A DNA stretch of 12,879 nucleotides from an uncultured Prevotella sp. (GCA_947072805.1 CAMTJK010000070.1:1-12879); one strand, 5' to 3'; positions 1 to 7,424 are shown, counted from the first letter of the stretch. Translations and numbers: made by a program. The notes: a model not told the origin generated them from the sequence alone.

Positions 1-50
1 TAATATTTCAAGAAAAACTACATATCTTTGCATAAGATAAGCTGCACTCG

Positions 51-76
51 GACAACTGAAAACAAGTTTTCTTGTC
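51..76. other. Hairpin between the duplicated boxes
   Basis: GACAA (51-55) pairs with TTGTC (72-76), and GAAAA (58-62) pairs with TTTTC (67-71), leaving a CT bulge and a CAAG loop, so ten base pairs in all. No T-run follows on either strand, so it is not a standard intrinsic terminator. It overlaps the likely -33 region of the second promoter box and could be a protein-binding palindrome or the weak 3' end of a gene lying outside the window. Confidence 0.35.
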
Positions 77-96
77 GCTCGTTTGCATTATCTTTG
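72..96 (+). promoter_or_regulatory. Promoter for the HIT gene
   Basis: The -7 element TATCTTTG is at 89-96. A TTG at 72-74 could serve as the -33 element, but the 14-base gap is shorter than the usual 18-20, so only the -7 box is convincing. Transcription would start near 101-104, giving a leader of about 30 bases before the ATG at 134. Confidence 0.5.
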
Positions 97-133
97 CATA
101 GTATCTACTAAATAATCTAATGAGTTATATAAT

Positions 134-559
134 ATGAAAAGTGATCCGAAAGAATGTCTGTATTGTCAGAACAACGAGACTTTACATAGTCTTATGATTG
201 AAGTAGCCACACTGAGTGTATCGCGTTTGTTTATATTTAAGGAACAGACCTATAGGGGACGTTGCCTGGTATCATACAACGAGCACGTAGATGATCTGAA
301 TCTGCTTGATGATGAACATCGCAATGCTTTTATGGCAGATGTGGCTCGTGTAACGAGAGCTATGCAAAAGGTTTTTAATCCGGACAAGATAAATTATGGA
401 GCTTATGCTGATACGCTCGAGCATCTGCATTTCCATCTTATTCCTAAATATATTGGCGGTCCCGATTTTGGCGGTGTTTTCCGTATGAATCCAAAGGAGG
501 TATATCTATCAGATGAAGAATATAAAGTAATGGCAGAGGCTCTGAAGAAAGAATTATAA
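134..559 (+). CDS. HIT-family nucleotide-binding protein
   Basis: This is a 141-residue histidine-triad protein. The signature H-x-H-x-H-x-x is at H97, H99 and H101, followed by LIPK. In this family the central histidine attacks the alpha phosphate of nucleotide substrates such as adenosine phosphoramidates or dinucleoside polyphosphates. An N-terminal CxxC (C8, C11) resembles the zinc-binding cysteines of some HIT subfamilies. Length is normal for a soluble cytoplasmic one-domain HIT protein. The start is the ATG at 134: the frame before it gives nothing family-like, and no Shine-Dalgarno is present, as is usual in this phylum. It has its own promoter and a strong terminator, so it seems to be a single-gene unit here. 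The exact substrate cannot be read from sequence. Confidence 0.9.
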   Translation: MKSDPKECLYCQNNETLHSLMIEVATLSVSRLFIFKEQTYRGRCLVSYNEHVDDLNLLDDEHRNAFMADVARVTRAMQKVFNPDKINYGAYADTLEHLHFHLIPKYIGGPDFGGVFRMNPKEVYLSDEEYKVMAEALKKEL

Positions 560-577
560 CTGTTAAATTCCAAATAT

Positions 578-624
578 AAACTCCCATTCTGCAACCGTAT
601 AGAAAGCAGATGGGAGTTTTTTAT
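578..624 (+). terminator. Intrinsic terminator after the HIT gene
   Basis: The left arm at 578-592 (AAACTCCCAT, an extra T, then CTGC) pairs with GCAGATGGGAGTTT at 606-619, giving 14 base pairs with one bulged T and a 13-base loop. GTTTTTTATT follows. It lies 18 bases after the HIT stop codon. Confidence 0.85.
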
Positions 625-779
625 TGATATAGGACCAAGATATTTTCCTGAATTTTTTCTATTTGACTATCATGAGACTCATAGCAGAGTAGGGTAGCTT
701 ACTGTTATATGTATTGCATATACTTGTACGTATACACGATGTTTTTAAGGCTTGATAGATTACAAATGACGGGCGAAAT

Positions 780-1241
780 ATGAAACAATATCTTAAATCA
801 TTTATGCCAGATTTTCGGCAACCAGATGTGAGTTTTGACCTTCTGGAATTCAAGGACTTGGGTTATGAATGTCCTGTCAGAAGGTATGAGGTGGGTGTTT
901 ATATTATCTCTACCACAGACGGCACCGGGTATATTTATCCTAATGGAATGAAAAGTCCTGTTATTTACATTGGCATGTCTGAAGACTTATTAAGAAGACT
1001 AAAAGAGCATTTTACTAAAGGCTTGAAACGGCTTTTGGATAACCCTGATTGGGGAATAGAACAAGATACGCAACTGGCATCTCGTTATCAATATATGTAT
1101 TATAACGGTAGCCATGTAGATGTGTTTAGGCGACGTGGGCCTCAGGATGCAAAGAATTTAGAATCAATGATATTGAATAGATTTTATAAAAAATATAGGG
1201 CGATACCCGTTGGTAATGGTGCTCGTTCATTCAGAAGATAA
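780..1241 (+). CDS. Stand-alone GIY-YIG nuclease-domain protein
   Basis: This 153-residue protein shows the GIY-YIG endonuclease core and little else. A GVY triplet is at 39-41 and YIG at 63-65. R73 and H77 lie on the following helix, E128 is the likely metal-binding glutamate, and N146 sits in a C-terminal PVGN segment. All catalytic positions of the fold therefore appear filled. GVY and YIG are 21 residues apart, about twice the usual distance, with an insert containing DGTGYIYPNG. No other DNA-binding or UvrC-like domain is present. The start at 780 has no Shine-Dalgarno, and the ATG at 804 is an alternative. A mobile-element or phage origin is possible but nothing else here supports it. 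Upstream -7-like boxes at 658-665 and 719-726 each have one mismatch. The function is unknown beyond a probable nuclease. Confidence 0.75.
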   Translation: MKQYLKSFMPDFRQPDVSFDLLEFKDLGYECPVRRYEVGVYIISTTDGTGYIYPNGMKSPVIYIGMSEDLLRRLKEHFTKGLKRLLDNPDWGIEQDTQLASRYQYMYYNGSHVDVFRRRGPQDAKNLESMILNRFYKKYRAIPVGNGARSFRR

Positions 1242-1262
1242 CTACTAATAGAATATGGAATA

Positions 1263-1285
1263 TATCAAATTACAATGATTTGATA
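1263..1285. other. Hairpin between convergent genes
   Basis: TATCAAAT (1263-1270) and ATTTGATA (1278-1285) form a perfect 8-bp stem with a 7-base loop, in the gap between the GIY-YIG gene and the TlpA-like gene, which end facing each other. It has no T-run on either side, so if it ends transcription it does so weakly. Nothing else in this 129-base gap is convincing. Confidence 0.3.
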
Positions 1286-1370
1286 CAACATGCTGTGATA
1301 TTATAACATATTAGTTAGAGAACCATTGATAACTTGTAGTTAATAATGTATTTCCCATATTACAATAACA

Positions 1371-2498
1371 TCATTTGTCGCTTAAATAACTTTTGACGAA
1401 CTGTTGAAGTTCTATCCCTCTCAATCCTCGTTTTAGGATTGTACCGTCTTGTTTTACTATGATTGTTTGAGGGATTGATGTGATGTTGAAAATATGGGCT
1501 GCGACATTGCCCCATCCTTGTAAATCAGAAATCTGTACCCATCCTATAGATAGCATTTTCGTTGCATTTACCCAGTCTTCCTTTTTAGAATCCAATGATA
1601 TGCCTAGAATACCAAGACCAGAATCTTTATATAATGAATACAAATTGATTAGGTTGGGCATTTCTTCTCTACATGGAACACACCAGCTTGCCCAGAAATC
1701 TATAATAGTGATTTTGCTTTTGACAATTTCTTTCATCAAGCTTGTTTCATTATCGTAAATATCATTCATGGTGATATCTACAATTTTATTCCCTTCAACA
1801 AATGAATACATATTCTTGAGTCGCGCTATAAGAGATTGTATGGATGGACGGTTACGCATTCTCTCCGGCATCTCTTTAATCAGTTCAAGCTTTGTCTTTG
1901 CATCAATGAAATTTTCGTTACTGTTGTAATTTGAGAAATCATCGTAATAAGTAAGAAGAAAGTATCCGAATTCATTAGATATATTGGCTTTTGTATACTT
2001 TAGTACCAAAGCCCTGAACTGCGACATTAATTTCCCGTATTTCTCTATTAGATGGTCTTGTTCGTCATTTGTAAGGTCTGGTGTGTTTAATTGAGATGCA
2101 ATTATGCTTATTTCACGACCGATACGGATAGAACTGTCATTCATCTCTCTCCATTTGTTGTTTGTGGAAGTTCCCGATACACGGTTATGAACCGGGTTGT
2201 CCGATAGTTGAATGTTTATATTACCAGGCTCTATAAAGAAGGGTATAAACATGTTCTTGTTATGGTTGTATATCAGACAGAGAAATGTAGAGTCTGCTGT
2301 ACCTTCTATCTCGAATTTTCCGTTCTCAACGATAATGGTATCAAGTGGGTTGCCGTTGGCAAAATCTGTTGTAATAAAAAGTGTGTCGCCATTATTCAGA
2401 GAATCAGCAAGACCATAAATCTTGTATGTATCAGACTGACAAGCCGCAAGCAATATGCTTGCGGCTGTCAATATCATGTAAATAAGTTTATTGCTCAT
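1371..2498 (-). CDS. TlpA-like thiol:disulfide lipoprotein with DUF4369-type N-terminus
   Basis: This is a 375-residue probable lipoprotein. A short signal peptide ends in the lipobox LAAC with the lipidated cysteine at 20. Residues 24-100 look like the DUF4369 beta domain common in Bacteroidota, with phrases such as NGDTLFI and GKFEIEG. A helical linker follows. A thioredoxin fold of the TlpA/AhpC-TSA type covers about 240-375. Its redox motif is WCVPC (C273, C276) and the expected cis-proline is P343 in TSIPQT. Such proteins reduce or shuffle disulfides outside the inner membrane. I place the start at 2498, because only this ATG puts the signal peptide at the N-terminus; a longer in-frame version would run into prs. 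The start is 14 bases after the prs stop, so it is probably co-transcribed with prs, although no functional link is evident. Confidence 0.88.
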   Translation of the reverse strand: MSNKLIYMILTAASILLAACQSDTYKIYGLADSLNNGDTLFITTDFANGNPLDTIIVENGKFEIEGTADSTFLCLIYNHNKNMFIPFFIEPGNINIQLSDNPVHNRVSGTSTNNKWREMNDSSIRIGREISIIASQLNTPDLTNDEQDHLIEKYGKLMSQFRALVLKYTKANISNEFGYFLLTYYDDFSNYNSNENFIDAKTKLELIKEMPERMRNRPSIQSLIARLKNMYSFVEGNKIVDITMNDIYDNETSLMKEIVKSKITIIDFWASWCVPCREEMPNLINLYSLYKDSGLGILGISLDSKKEDWVNATKMLSIGWVQISDLQGWGNVAAHIFNITSIPQTIIVKQDGTILKRGLRGIELQQFVKSYLSDK

Positions 2499-2512
2499 TA
2501 TTTGGACAGGGT

Positions 2513-3451
2513 TTATACCAAATATTGGCTGCTGATGCTTTCGTTGTTTATGACACGGCGAATGGTTTCGGCAAACATATCCGCAACGGAAAGCTGTTTT
2601 ACCTTGGCGCAACGTTGTGAGTAGGGTATGGAATCGGTGAATACAATTTCTTCAAGGGATGAATTTTGTACGCGTTCGCTTGCAGGACCACTCATCACGC
2701 AGTGTGAGGCACAGGCTCTAACTGTTGTTGCACCTGCTTCTTTCATAATATCAGCAGCTTTGGTTATAGTTCCGGCTGTATCTACCATGTCATCGATGAT
2801 AATAACATTTTTGTCTTTCACATCTCCTATAATCTGCATGCTCTCAACGACATTAGCTCTTGCTCGAGTCTTATTGCACAGGACAAGAGGGCATCCAAAG
2901 TATTTTGCATACGTATTTGCGCGTTTGGAACCACCAACATCAGGTGATGCTATGACCATATCTTTTAGGTGAAGACTCTGGAGATATGGCATAATAACTC
3001 CGGAGGCATATAAGTGATCAACAGGAACATCGAAGAATCCTTGAATCTGATCGGCATGTAAATCCATTGTAATAAGACGGTCAATTCCGGCGACTCCTAA
3101 AAGGTCGGCTACAAGTTTTGCTCCGATACTTACTCTTGGCTTGTCCTTACGGTCTTGTCTTGCCCAACCAAAATATGGTATAACGGCATTAATTGTACGT
3201 GCTGATGCTCTTTTAGCTGCATCTATCATCAGGAGCAATTCCATTAGATTGTCTGAATTCGGGAATGTGCTTTGTACAAGAAAGACATCTCTACCACGGA
3301 TTGATTCTTCGTAAGAAACGGCAAACTCACCGTCAGAAAACTTTGTTATTACGAGTTGCCCTAAGGGACATCCCAGACTTTGACAGATTTTTTCGGCAAG
3401 ATATCTTGTATTGGTGCCGGAAAAAACCATATAAGAGTTTTGTTCACTCAT
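2513..3451 (-). CDS. prs: Ribose-phosphate pyrophosphokinase (PRPP synthase)
   Basis: This enzyme makes PRPP from ribose 5-phosphate and ATP for purine, pyrimidine, NAD, histidine and tryptophan synthesis. At 312 residues it is full length for a class I enzyme. The FSDGE segment is at 38-42, the catalytic-region histidine H132 lies in TMDLHADQ, SPDVGGSKRA starts at 169, the flexible-loop lysine is K194 (NKTRARAN), and the PRPP-binding loop DDMVDTAGT is at 220-228. Both halves of the tandem phosphoribosyltransferase-type fold are intact. The ThiE-like gene ends 35 bases upstream and the TlpA-like gene starts 14 bases downstream, which suggests one transcript from the promoter near 4125. There is no Shine-Dalgarno before the ATG at 3451. 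The protein is cytoplasmic. Confidence 0.97.
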   Translation of the reverse strand: MSEQNSYMVFSGTNTRYLAEKICQSLGCPLGQLVITKFSDGEFAVSYEESIRGRDVFLVQSTFPNSDNLMELLLMIDAAKRASARTINAVIPYFGWARQDRKDKPRVSIGAKLVADLLGVAGIDRLITMDLHADQIQGFFDVPVDHLYASGVIMPYLQSLHLKDMVIASPDVGGSKRANTYAKYFGCPLVLCNKTRARANVVESMQIIGDVKDKNVIIIDDMVDTAGTITKAADIMKEAGATTVRACASHCVMSGPASERVQNSSLEEIVFTDSIPYSQRCAKVKQLSVADMFAETIRRVINNESISSQYLV

Positions 3452-3486
3452 TTGATTATAAGTTTGTGTTTATTTACAATATTTTT

Positions 3487-4095
3487 TCAACCAATAGCTT
3501 TGCGAATTTTATCGAAGTGTGCAATGAGCTCTTTGTAATCAAGCTCATTGTGAATATCGAATCGATTCCATAAATCACCACAAATAACAACACCTCCAAA
3601 TCCTAAATCCTTAGCATTGCGAATATTATCAAGCCTCATACCGCCAACGGCATAAACACGCTTGTCTATAAGACCTTTACGAGATGCTTCCTTTAATTGT
3701 TCAGTTGTAAAGTTGGAATGTTCCGTTTCGTTGGTTTGGCTGTCAAAGATGTTCCGTAGAAAAACATAATCTGATTTTTTCTTTGCCTCTTTCAATTCAT
3801 CCAAATTGCGGCAAGTCCTACTTATACGCCCTTTATATTTGGGAGGTGTTTCTGCGGATAAGCTTTCAAGATGAATTCCTTTCAAACGGTACTCGTCTTT
3901 AAGATAAAAGTGATCGTGGACGGTTATTCTGTCGTAACAATCTTCAGGTAGTAAGGTCAGGAGTCTTTCCGAATACATAGGAGCTGCATCAGGTTTGCTC
4001 AAGTGTAGATTTTCCATTCCCTCATCGAAAAGAGATGAGAGTATTTTATCTTCTTCCACAAAAAAAGTGGGCTTTGTCATTATTATGAGTTTCAT
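3487..4095 (-). CDS. ThiE/TenI-like thiamine phosphate synthase family protein
   Basis: This 202-residue protein has the TIM-barrel pattern of the thiamine phosphate synthase/TenI superfamily. LHLSKPD is at 30-36 on an early strand, KGIHLES at 72-78, SDYVFLRNIFDS at 108-119, and YAVGGM, the phosphate-binding glycine pair, at 148-153. It lacks features of canonical ThiE: there is no GQED-like motif after the HL strand (it reads HLESLSAE) and no clear TxTK segment after the DYV strand. It is also not beside other thiamine genes. The family assignment is firm, but ThiE activity is uncertain and a divergent TenI-like role is possible. The start at 4095 is preferred because it retains the first beta strand, MKLIIMTKP; the ATG at 4080 would remove it. 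It is probably the first gene of a transcript with prs and the lipoprotein. Confidence 0.8.
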   Translation of the reverse strand: MKLIIMTKPTFFVEEDKILSSLFDEGMENLHLSKPDAAPMYSERLLTLLPEDCYDRITVHDHFYLKDEYRLKGIHLESLSAETPPKYKGRISRTCRNLDELKEAKKKSDYVFLRNIFDSQTNETEHSNFTTEQLKEASRKGLIDKRVYAVGGMRLDNIRNAKDLGFGGVVICGDLWNRFDIHNELDYKELIAHFDKIRKAIG

Positions 4096-4120
4096 ATTTT
4101 GACACTCTCTATTCGGAATG

Positions 4121-4128
4121 CAAACTTA
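4121..4128 (-). promoter_or_regulatory. -7 box for the ThiE-like/prs/TlpA-like unit
   Basis: On the minus strand this reads TAAGTTTG, a perfect TAnnTTTG, followed by CA. The expected start is about 19 bases before the ATG at 4095. The bases upstream are an A-rich run on the minus strand. I see no clear TTTG at the -33 distance. Confidence 0.5.
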
Positions 4129-4213
4129 CACATTTTTTTTTATTTTTAGTACCCTTTTATCTAAAATGTATTTAGATTGTAATAATAATTATTCCATATG
4201 GGATACTATATGT

Positions 4214-5086
4214 TTAAATTCTTTCGAGAACTTTCTCAATCAGTGTGTCTATTGTGTTTTTATATCCTGTATTTGCCTGTTTAACGAGTCTGTTGGCAAT
4301 AACCATACAACATGTAACCGCTTTGTGTCCCATAAGGCGTGACAATCCGGCTACCGCAGAACTCTCCATCTCGAAATTTGTTATCTTATATCCTTTATAT
4401 TCAAAATTCTCGATCTTTTCATTTTGTTTTGGATCGGCAAGGGGTATTCTCAATTCTCTTCCTTGTGGTCCGAAAAATCCGCCGCATGCAATTGTAACTC
4501 CACGAACCATGTCGTCTGAAGCGATACGCTCGGTAAGTTCTTTATCTGCATCAATCACGTAAGGAGCTCCTAATAGCGGGCTCCAGTTCATGTGTTTCTT
4601 GAATGCTTCTTCAAATGCTATATCACACACTTCATTTCGTCCAGCATAGAAGTTTAGTAATCCATCAAAGCCTATGCTTTTTTCACTTATAATAAATGTA
4701 CCTGTGGGTGTATAGGGTTGTAATCCTCCACATGTGCCGATGCGTACAAATGAAAGTTGTCTATGCTGGTCGTATTCATTCCTTGTTGAAAAGTTAATGT
4801 TTGCCAGTGCATCCATTTCATTCAATACAATGTCTATATTGTCACAACCAATACCGGTACTCTGCACTGTTATCCGTTTATTCTTGTAATTACCAGTTAT
4901 AGTACGGAATTCACGATTTGATACTTCACATTCGCGTGAGTTGAAATGTGACGCAACGAGTTCTACGCGCCCAGGATCTCCTACAAGAATAACTTTATCA
5001 GCTAAATATTCCGGTTTTAGGTGAAGATGAAAAACACTGCCATCCTTGTTGATTATGAGTTCTGATTCTGCAAAATACTTTTTCAT
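4214..5086 (-). CDS. Nucleoside phosphorylase, uridine phosphorylase-like (NP-I family)
   Basis: A 290-residue NP-I family enzyme that would split nucleosides with phosphate into free base and ribose 1-phosphate. Visible motifs are GDPGR at 36-40 (phosphate site), STGIG at 76-80, RIGTCGG at 115-121, and NFEMESSA starting at 237, which carries the glutamates that bind the ribose (E239, E241). The pattern is closer to uridine phosphorylase than to the trimeric mammalian-type purine enzymes, but base specificity cannot be fixed from sequence. The length is full. Its start lies 6 bases after the stop of the PD40-repeat gene, so both are probably on one transcript from the promoter near 6270. It would supply ribose phosphate for salvage. 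It lies in the neighbourhood of prs, but 118 bases and a separate promoter divide them. Confidence 0.92.
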   Translation of the reverse strand: MKKYFAESELIINKDGSVFHLHLKPEYLADKVILVGDPGRVELVASHFNSRECEVSNREFRTITGNYKNKRITVQSTGIGCDNIDIVLNEMDALANINFSTRNEYDQHRQLSFVRIGTCGGLQPYTPTGTFIISEKSIGFDGLLNFYAGRNEVCDIAFEEAFKKHMNWSPLLGAPYVIDADKELTERIASDDMVRGVTIACGGFFGPQGRELRIPLADPKQNEKIENFEYKGYKITNFEMESSAVAGLSRLMGHKAVTCCMVIANRLVKQANTGYKNTIDTLIEKVLERI

Positions 5087-5092
5087 GGGCTT

Positions 5093-6244
5093 CTATTTTA
5101 AAAGGTTATTCTCAGAATTTCTGATTTCTTTTTCCATCTTTTCTATTTCTATCTCCATTGACTCATATTGTTTCTCACTCCTCAGTATTTCTGTTCTCAA
5201 TTCTGTTTTCTCTTGAATGCTTGCAGTTGAAAAATATATGCGTGCTTTTTCCAAAACATTACCTAAAAGGTTATGCTTGGATTTTAGTGCTAGCAATTCA
5301 GAGAATCTGGTTGCATTCTCTGTAGAACGAAAGTCCGAGAGCTTCGTGTATGTATATTTGTCGTTGATAACGAAATAGAAATCACCCTTATCTTTTTGTT
5401 TGCCCTTGTTTAATGATATATTTGCTAAACGCTGTTTTGCCTTAAGGTGTGCATCCCCATCTTTCCATGTATTTGATATCTTATAGATACGAGAGAAGTT
5501 TTTTATCTGCTCTTCTGTATATTCGTCGGGAGCATAAGTCTGTCGTGTTTCTGAAGGAATGAATATATATATACAAACTTTACCCTCGGGCTGATTTCTG
5601 TCGGTAACAAACCAGCCGATACTATCTAACTCATCAATTGCATACATGTAATCGTTTGCCGTTGAGTTAAAGGGCATTCCTATATTTTCAGGTTTTAAAT
5701 ATTTTCCAGTTTCAATATCAAGTCTTGAAACAAAAATATCATAGCCACCGATACTCTCTGTACCTTTTGCTGAAAAATACAGGGTTGTACCATCTGCCAT
5801 CATAAACGGATAGTTTAATGATTTTATTTTCTCCCCATCCCTAAGCCCTTCTAATTCATAACCTTGACTCCACTTGTTGTCAAATTTATCACTTGTGAAA
5901 AGTGTTGTGCCATTGATAGTGTCTCCTTTTGAATAATAGCATTTGTTTTCCATCTCATTTATATGTACAAATGATTCCGTTTGTTTATCGTCGTTAAACA
6001 ACTCTTGGTACTTCATGAGACGACCGGATTCCGGATTCAAATTGTATAAAGAAAGAAATCCGGCTTTATTTACTACAATGCTATCGACAAAAATAATATC
6101 TTGAGTGGCTGCAACCATTCGTTCAATTCTAGGATCAACAACTTCGTTTTTTGCATTTCCTTTCTTTGTCTTACGCTGGGCAGATATTGAAACAAATGGA
6201 AAAACTAACGCAAATATTATAATGTATAAATATATTCGTTTCAT
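5093..6244 (-). CDS. Secreted PD40/WD40-like beta-propeller repeat protein
   Basis: A 383-residue exported protein. The signal peptide covers 1-22 and ends SISA before QRK. From about 48 to 230 there are beta-propeller style PD40 repeats. The best is at 146-172 (MADGTTLYFSAKG, then GGYDIFVSRL), a pattern shared with OmpA-associated and TolB-like proteins. The C-terminal part (about 340-383) is charged and likely coiled coil. No OmpA domain or C-terminal sorting signal is visible. The start is set at 6244, because a strong promoter lies only about 20 bases upstream and the signal peptide then begins correctly. An in-frame extension to 6307 would start upstream of the predicted transcription start. 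The role is unknown; the place of action is probably the periplasm or cell surface. Confidence 0.8.
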   Translation of the reverse strand: MKRIYLYIIIFALVFPFVSISAQRKTKKGNAKNEVVDPRIERMVAATQDIIFVDSIVVNKAGFLSLYNLNPESGRLMKYQELFNDDKQTESFVHINEMENKCYYSKGDTINGTTLFTSDKFDNKWSQGYELEGLRDGEKIKSLNYPFMMADGTTLYFSAKGTESIGGYDIFVSRLDIETGKYLKPENIGMPFNSTANDYMYAIDELDSIGWFVTDRNQPEGKVCIYIFIPSETRQTYAPDEYTEEQIKNFSRIYKISNTWKDGDAHLKAKQRLANISLNKGKQKDKGDFYFVINDKYTYTKLSDFRSTENATRFSELLALKSKHNLLGNVLEKARIYFSTASIQEKTELRTEILRSEKQYESMEIEIEKMEKEIRNSENNLLK

Positions 6245-6265
6245 TTTGTATGTAATGTTATTCAA

Positions 6266-6294
6266 CAAAGGTACAGAAAAGATTATTATAACAA
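6266..6294 (-). promoter_or_regulatory. Promoter for the PD40/nucleoside phosphorylase pair
   Basis: On the minus strand a TTG (6294-6292) is followed after 18 bases by TACCTTTG (6273-6266), which fits the Bacteroidota -33/-7 arrangement. Transcription would start near 6259, giving a leader of about 15 bases. This supports the ATG at 6244 as the start of the PD40 gene. Confidence 0.7.
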
Positions 6295-6320
6295 TGTGGA
6301 TTAACAAATATTTAGATATG

Positions 6321-7052
6321 TCATTCTATAAGTTTTCCTTCTGATTCCAAGGCTTTCCACATGGAATATCGACTTTCAGAATTAAGATTTACTATATCTT
6401 CAAATATTTTTCGGATGCTTGACCTTGTGGATTCGTTTTCGTAAGGACATTGTTTTATTTGCTTCTTGTAGTTATGTAATTCTGCATATTTACGTATGTC
6501 TTGTTCTGTTTCAAGACATAGCGGGCGAATTATTGTGAGAGGCATTTTTCTCATGGCTAATTTTACCGGCATTGTTGAAAAATGACCTTGGTAAAATATA
6601 TTCATAAGCGAGGTGTGAAGTATATCATCCATGTGATGTCCTAAAGCAATCTTATTATAATTCAAAGACTGAGCAAGATTGAATATTTCCTTGCGACGAT
6701 GCCATGAGCATAAGAAACATGCAGGCTTCTTGGCCCCTTCGATAACCTGAAATCTAGTATTTACAATGTGTAGTGGAACGTCTAATTGTCTTGCAAAATC
6801 TTCTAAATATGTAGAATCAGACAAATAATTAATATTTTCCATCCTAACATGTACTGCCCCGACTTTGAATGAAGGCATGTGTATTTTTGCTCTTTTGGCA
6901 AGAAATTCTAATAGACATAAGGAATCTTTACCTCCTGATAATCCTACAAGTATATTATCACCATCTTCTATTAGTCTGTACTTTGAAAGTGCTTTATGAA
7001 AGCGACTTAACATTTTTTGTTCAAGTACTTTATTTGATGTATTTCCGTCCAT
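6321..7052 (-). CDS. ttcA: TtcA-like tRNA 2-thiocytidine synthetase
   Basis: A 243-residue PP-loop ATPase. SGGKDS, the adenylating PP-loop, is at 39-44; C112 and C115 form a CxxC (ACFLCSW), and C202 lies in CPYE. These three cysteines match the set that binds the [4Fe-4S] cluster in TtcA. GHHMDD at 138-143 is also typical. The family adds sulfur to C32 of certain tRNAs in the cytoplasm. The protein is shorter than the E. coli enzyme, which is common in Bacteroidota; another PP-loop tRNA thiolase role cannot be ruled out. Its start is 3 bases after the stop of the DUF486 gene, so the two are almost certainly co-transcribed and may be translationally coupled. There is no Shine-Dalgarno. Confidence 0.88.
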   Translation of the reverse strand: MDGNTSNKVLEQKMLSRFHKALSKYRLIEDGDNILVGLSGGKDSLCLLEFLAKRAKIHMPSFKVGAVHVRMENINYLSDSTYLEDFARQLDVPLHIVNTRFQVIEGAKKPACFLCSWHRRKEIFNLAQSLNYNKIALGHHMDDILHTSLMNIFYQGHFSTMPVKLAMRKMPLTIIRPLCLETEQDIRKYAELHNYKKQIKQCPYENESTRSSIRKIFEDIVNLNSESRYSMWKALESEGKLIE

Positions 7053-7055
7053 GTT

Positions 7056-7424
7056 TTAGTCCATGAAAACAAGATAAACAGCGCATATAATAAAAAGAAA
7101 TGCTAGAATATGATTCCAATGTATGGTCTGACCTTGAAACATTATATTGACCATAATAGAAAATACTGCCAAACTTATACATTCCTGCAAAACTTTCAAC
7201 TGAACCAGATTGAAAGGACCACCATTTCCAGAGAATCCGAGCCTGTTTGCAGGAACTTGACAGCAATATTCTAAAAATGCAATTCCCCAGGAAAATATGA
7301 TAACACCAAAGAGGGGCCAGTTGGAAGATGTGCCTGTTTGTTGCAGCTTTAGATGTCCATACCATGCTAATGTCATAAAGACATTACTCAACAATAGTAG
7401 AATGACAGTATATAGTCCGTTCAT
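7056..7424 (-). CDS. DUF486 family small membrane protein
   Basis: A 122-residue hydrophobic protein with about four membrane segments (roughly 3-22, 36-54, 75-96, 102-121) and the DUF486/DMT-like signature. Recognisable pieces are SNVFMTLAWYGHLK near the N-terminus, WGIAFLEYCCQVPANR at 46-61, and GPFNLVQLKVLQE at 69-81. The family resembles a half-size drug/metabolite transporter, but its substrate is not known. It lies first in a two-gene unit with ttcA. A clear terminator lies just upstream, so it needs its own promoter; I find only a poor TATAGTTA-like candidate. The start at 7424 is the first ATG after that terminator and gives a full first membrane helix. Confidence 0.85.
   Translation of the reverse strand: MNGLYTVILLLLSNVFMTLAWYGHLKLQQTGTSSNWPLFGVIIFSWGIAFLEYCCQVPANRLGFSGNGGPFNLVQLKVLQECISLAVFSIMVNIMFQGQTIHWNHILAFLFIICAVYLVFMD

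Larger units (their letters stand above)
23..100 (+). repeat. Duplicated 12-mer promoter-like box
   Basis: The 12-mer TATCTTTGCATA occurs at 23-34 and again, without change, at 89-100. Each copy begins with TATCTTTG, a perfect match to the Bacteroidota -7 element TAnnTTTG. The copies are 66 bases apart and a hairpin lies between them. The second copy is well placed to drive the HIT gene; the first may be a tandem start site or belong to something upstream of the window. Confidence 0.6.

Noticed and set aside
1239..1360. Scattered complementary 7-mers (TAACTAC/GTAGTTA, AATATGG/CCATATT) in the convergent gap
   Set aside because: The pairs cross one another and have very long loops; they are expected by chance in AT-rich sequence.
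2499..2612. In-frame N-terminal extension of the TlpA-like gene
   Set aside because: It would overlap the end of prs and bury the signal peptide and lipobox 38 residues into the protein.
4159..4177. ATCTAAA/TTTAGAT hairpin between the nucleoside phosphorylase and the ThiE-like gene
   Set aside because: Seven AT-rich pairs with no T-run in the direction of transcription (A-rich on the minus strand), so not supported as a terminator.
6245..6307. In-frame N-terminal extension of the PD40 gene
   Set aside because: It would start upstream of the predicted transcription start at about 6259 and add residues before a normal signal peptide.
7030..7365. Alternative minus-strand frame across the DUF486 gene
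   Set aside because: It overlaps a well-supported membrane protein in another frame and lacks any family signal.
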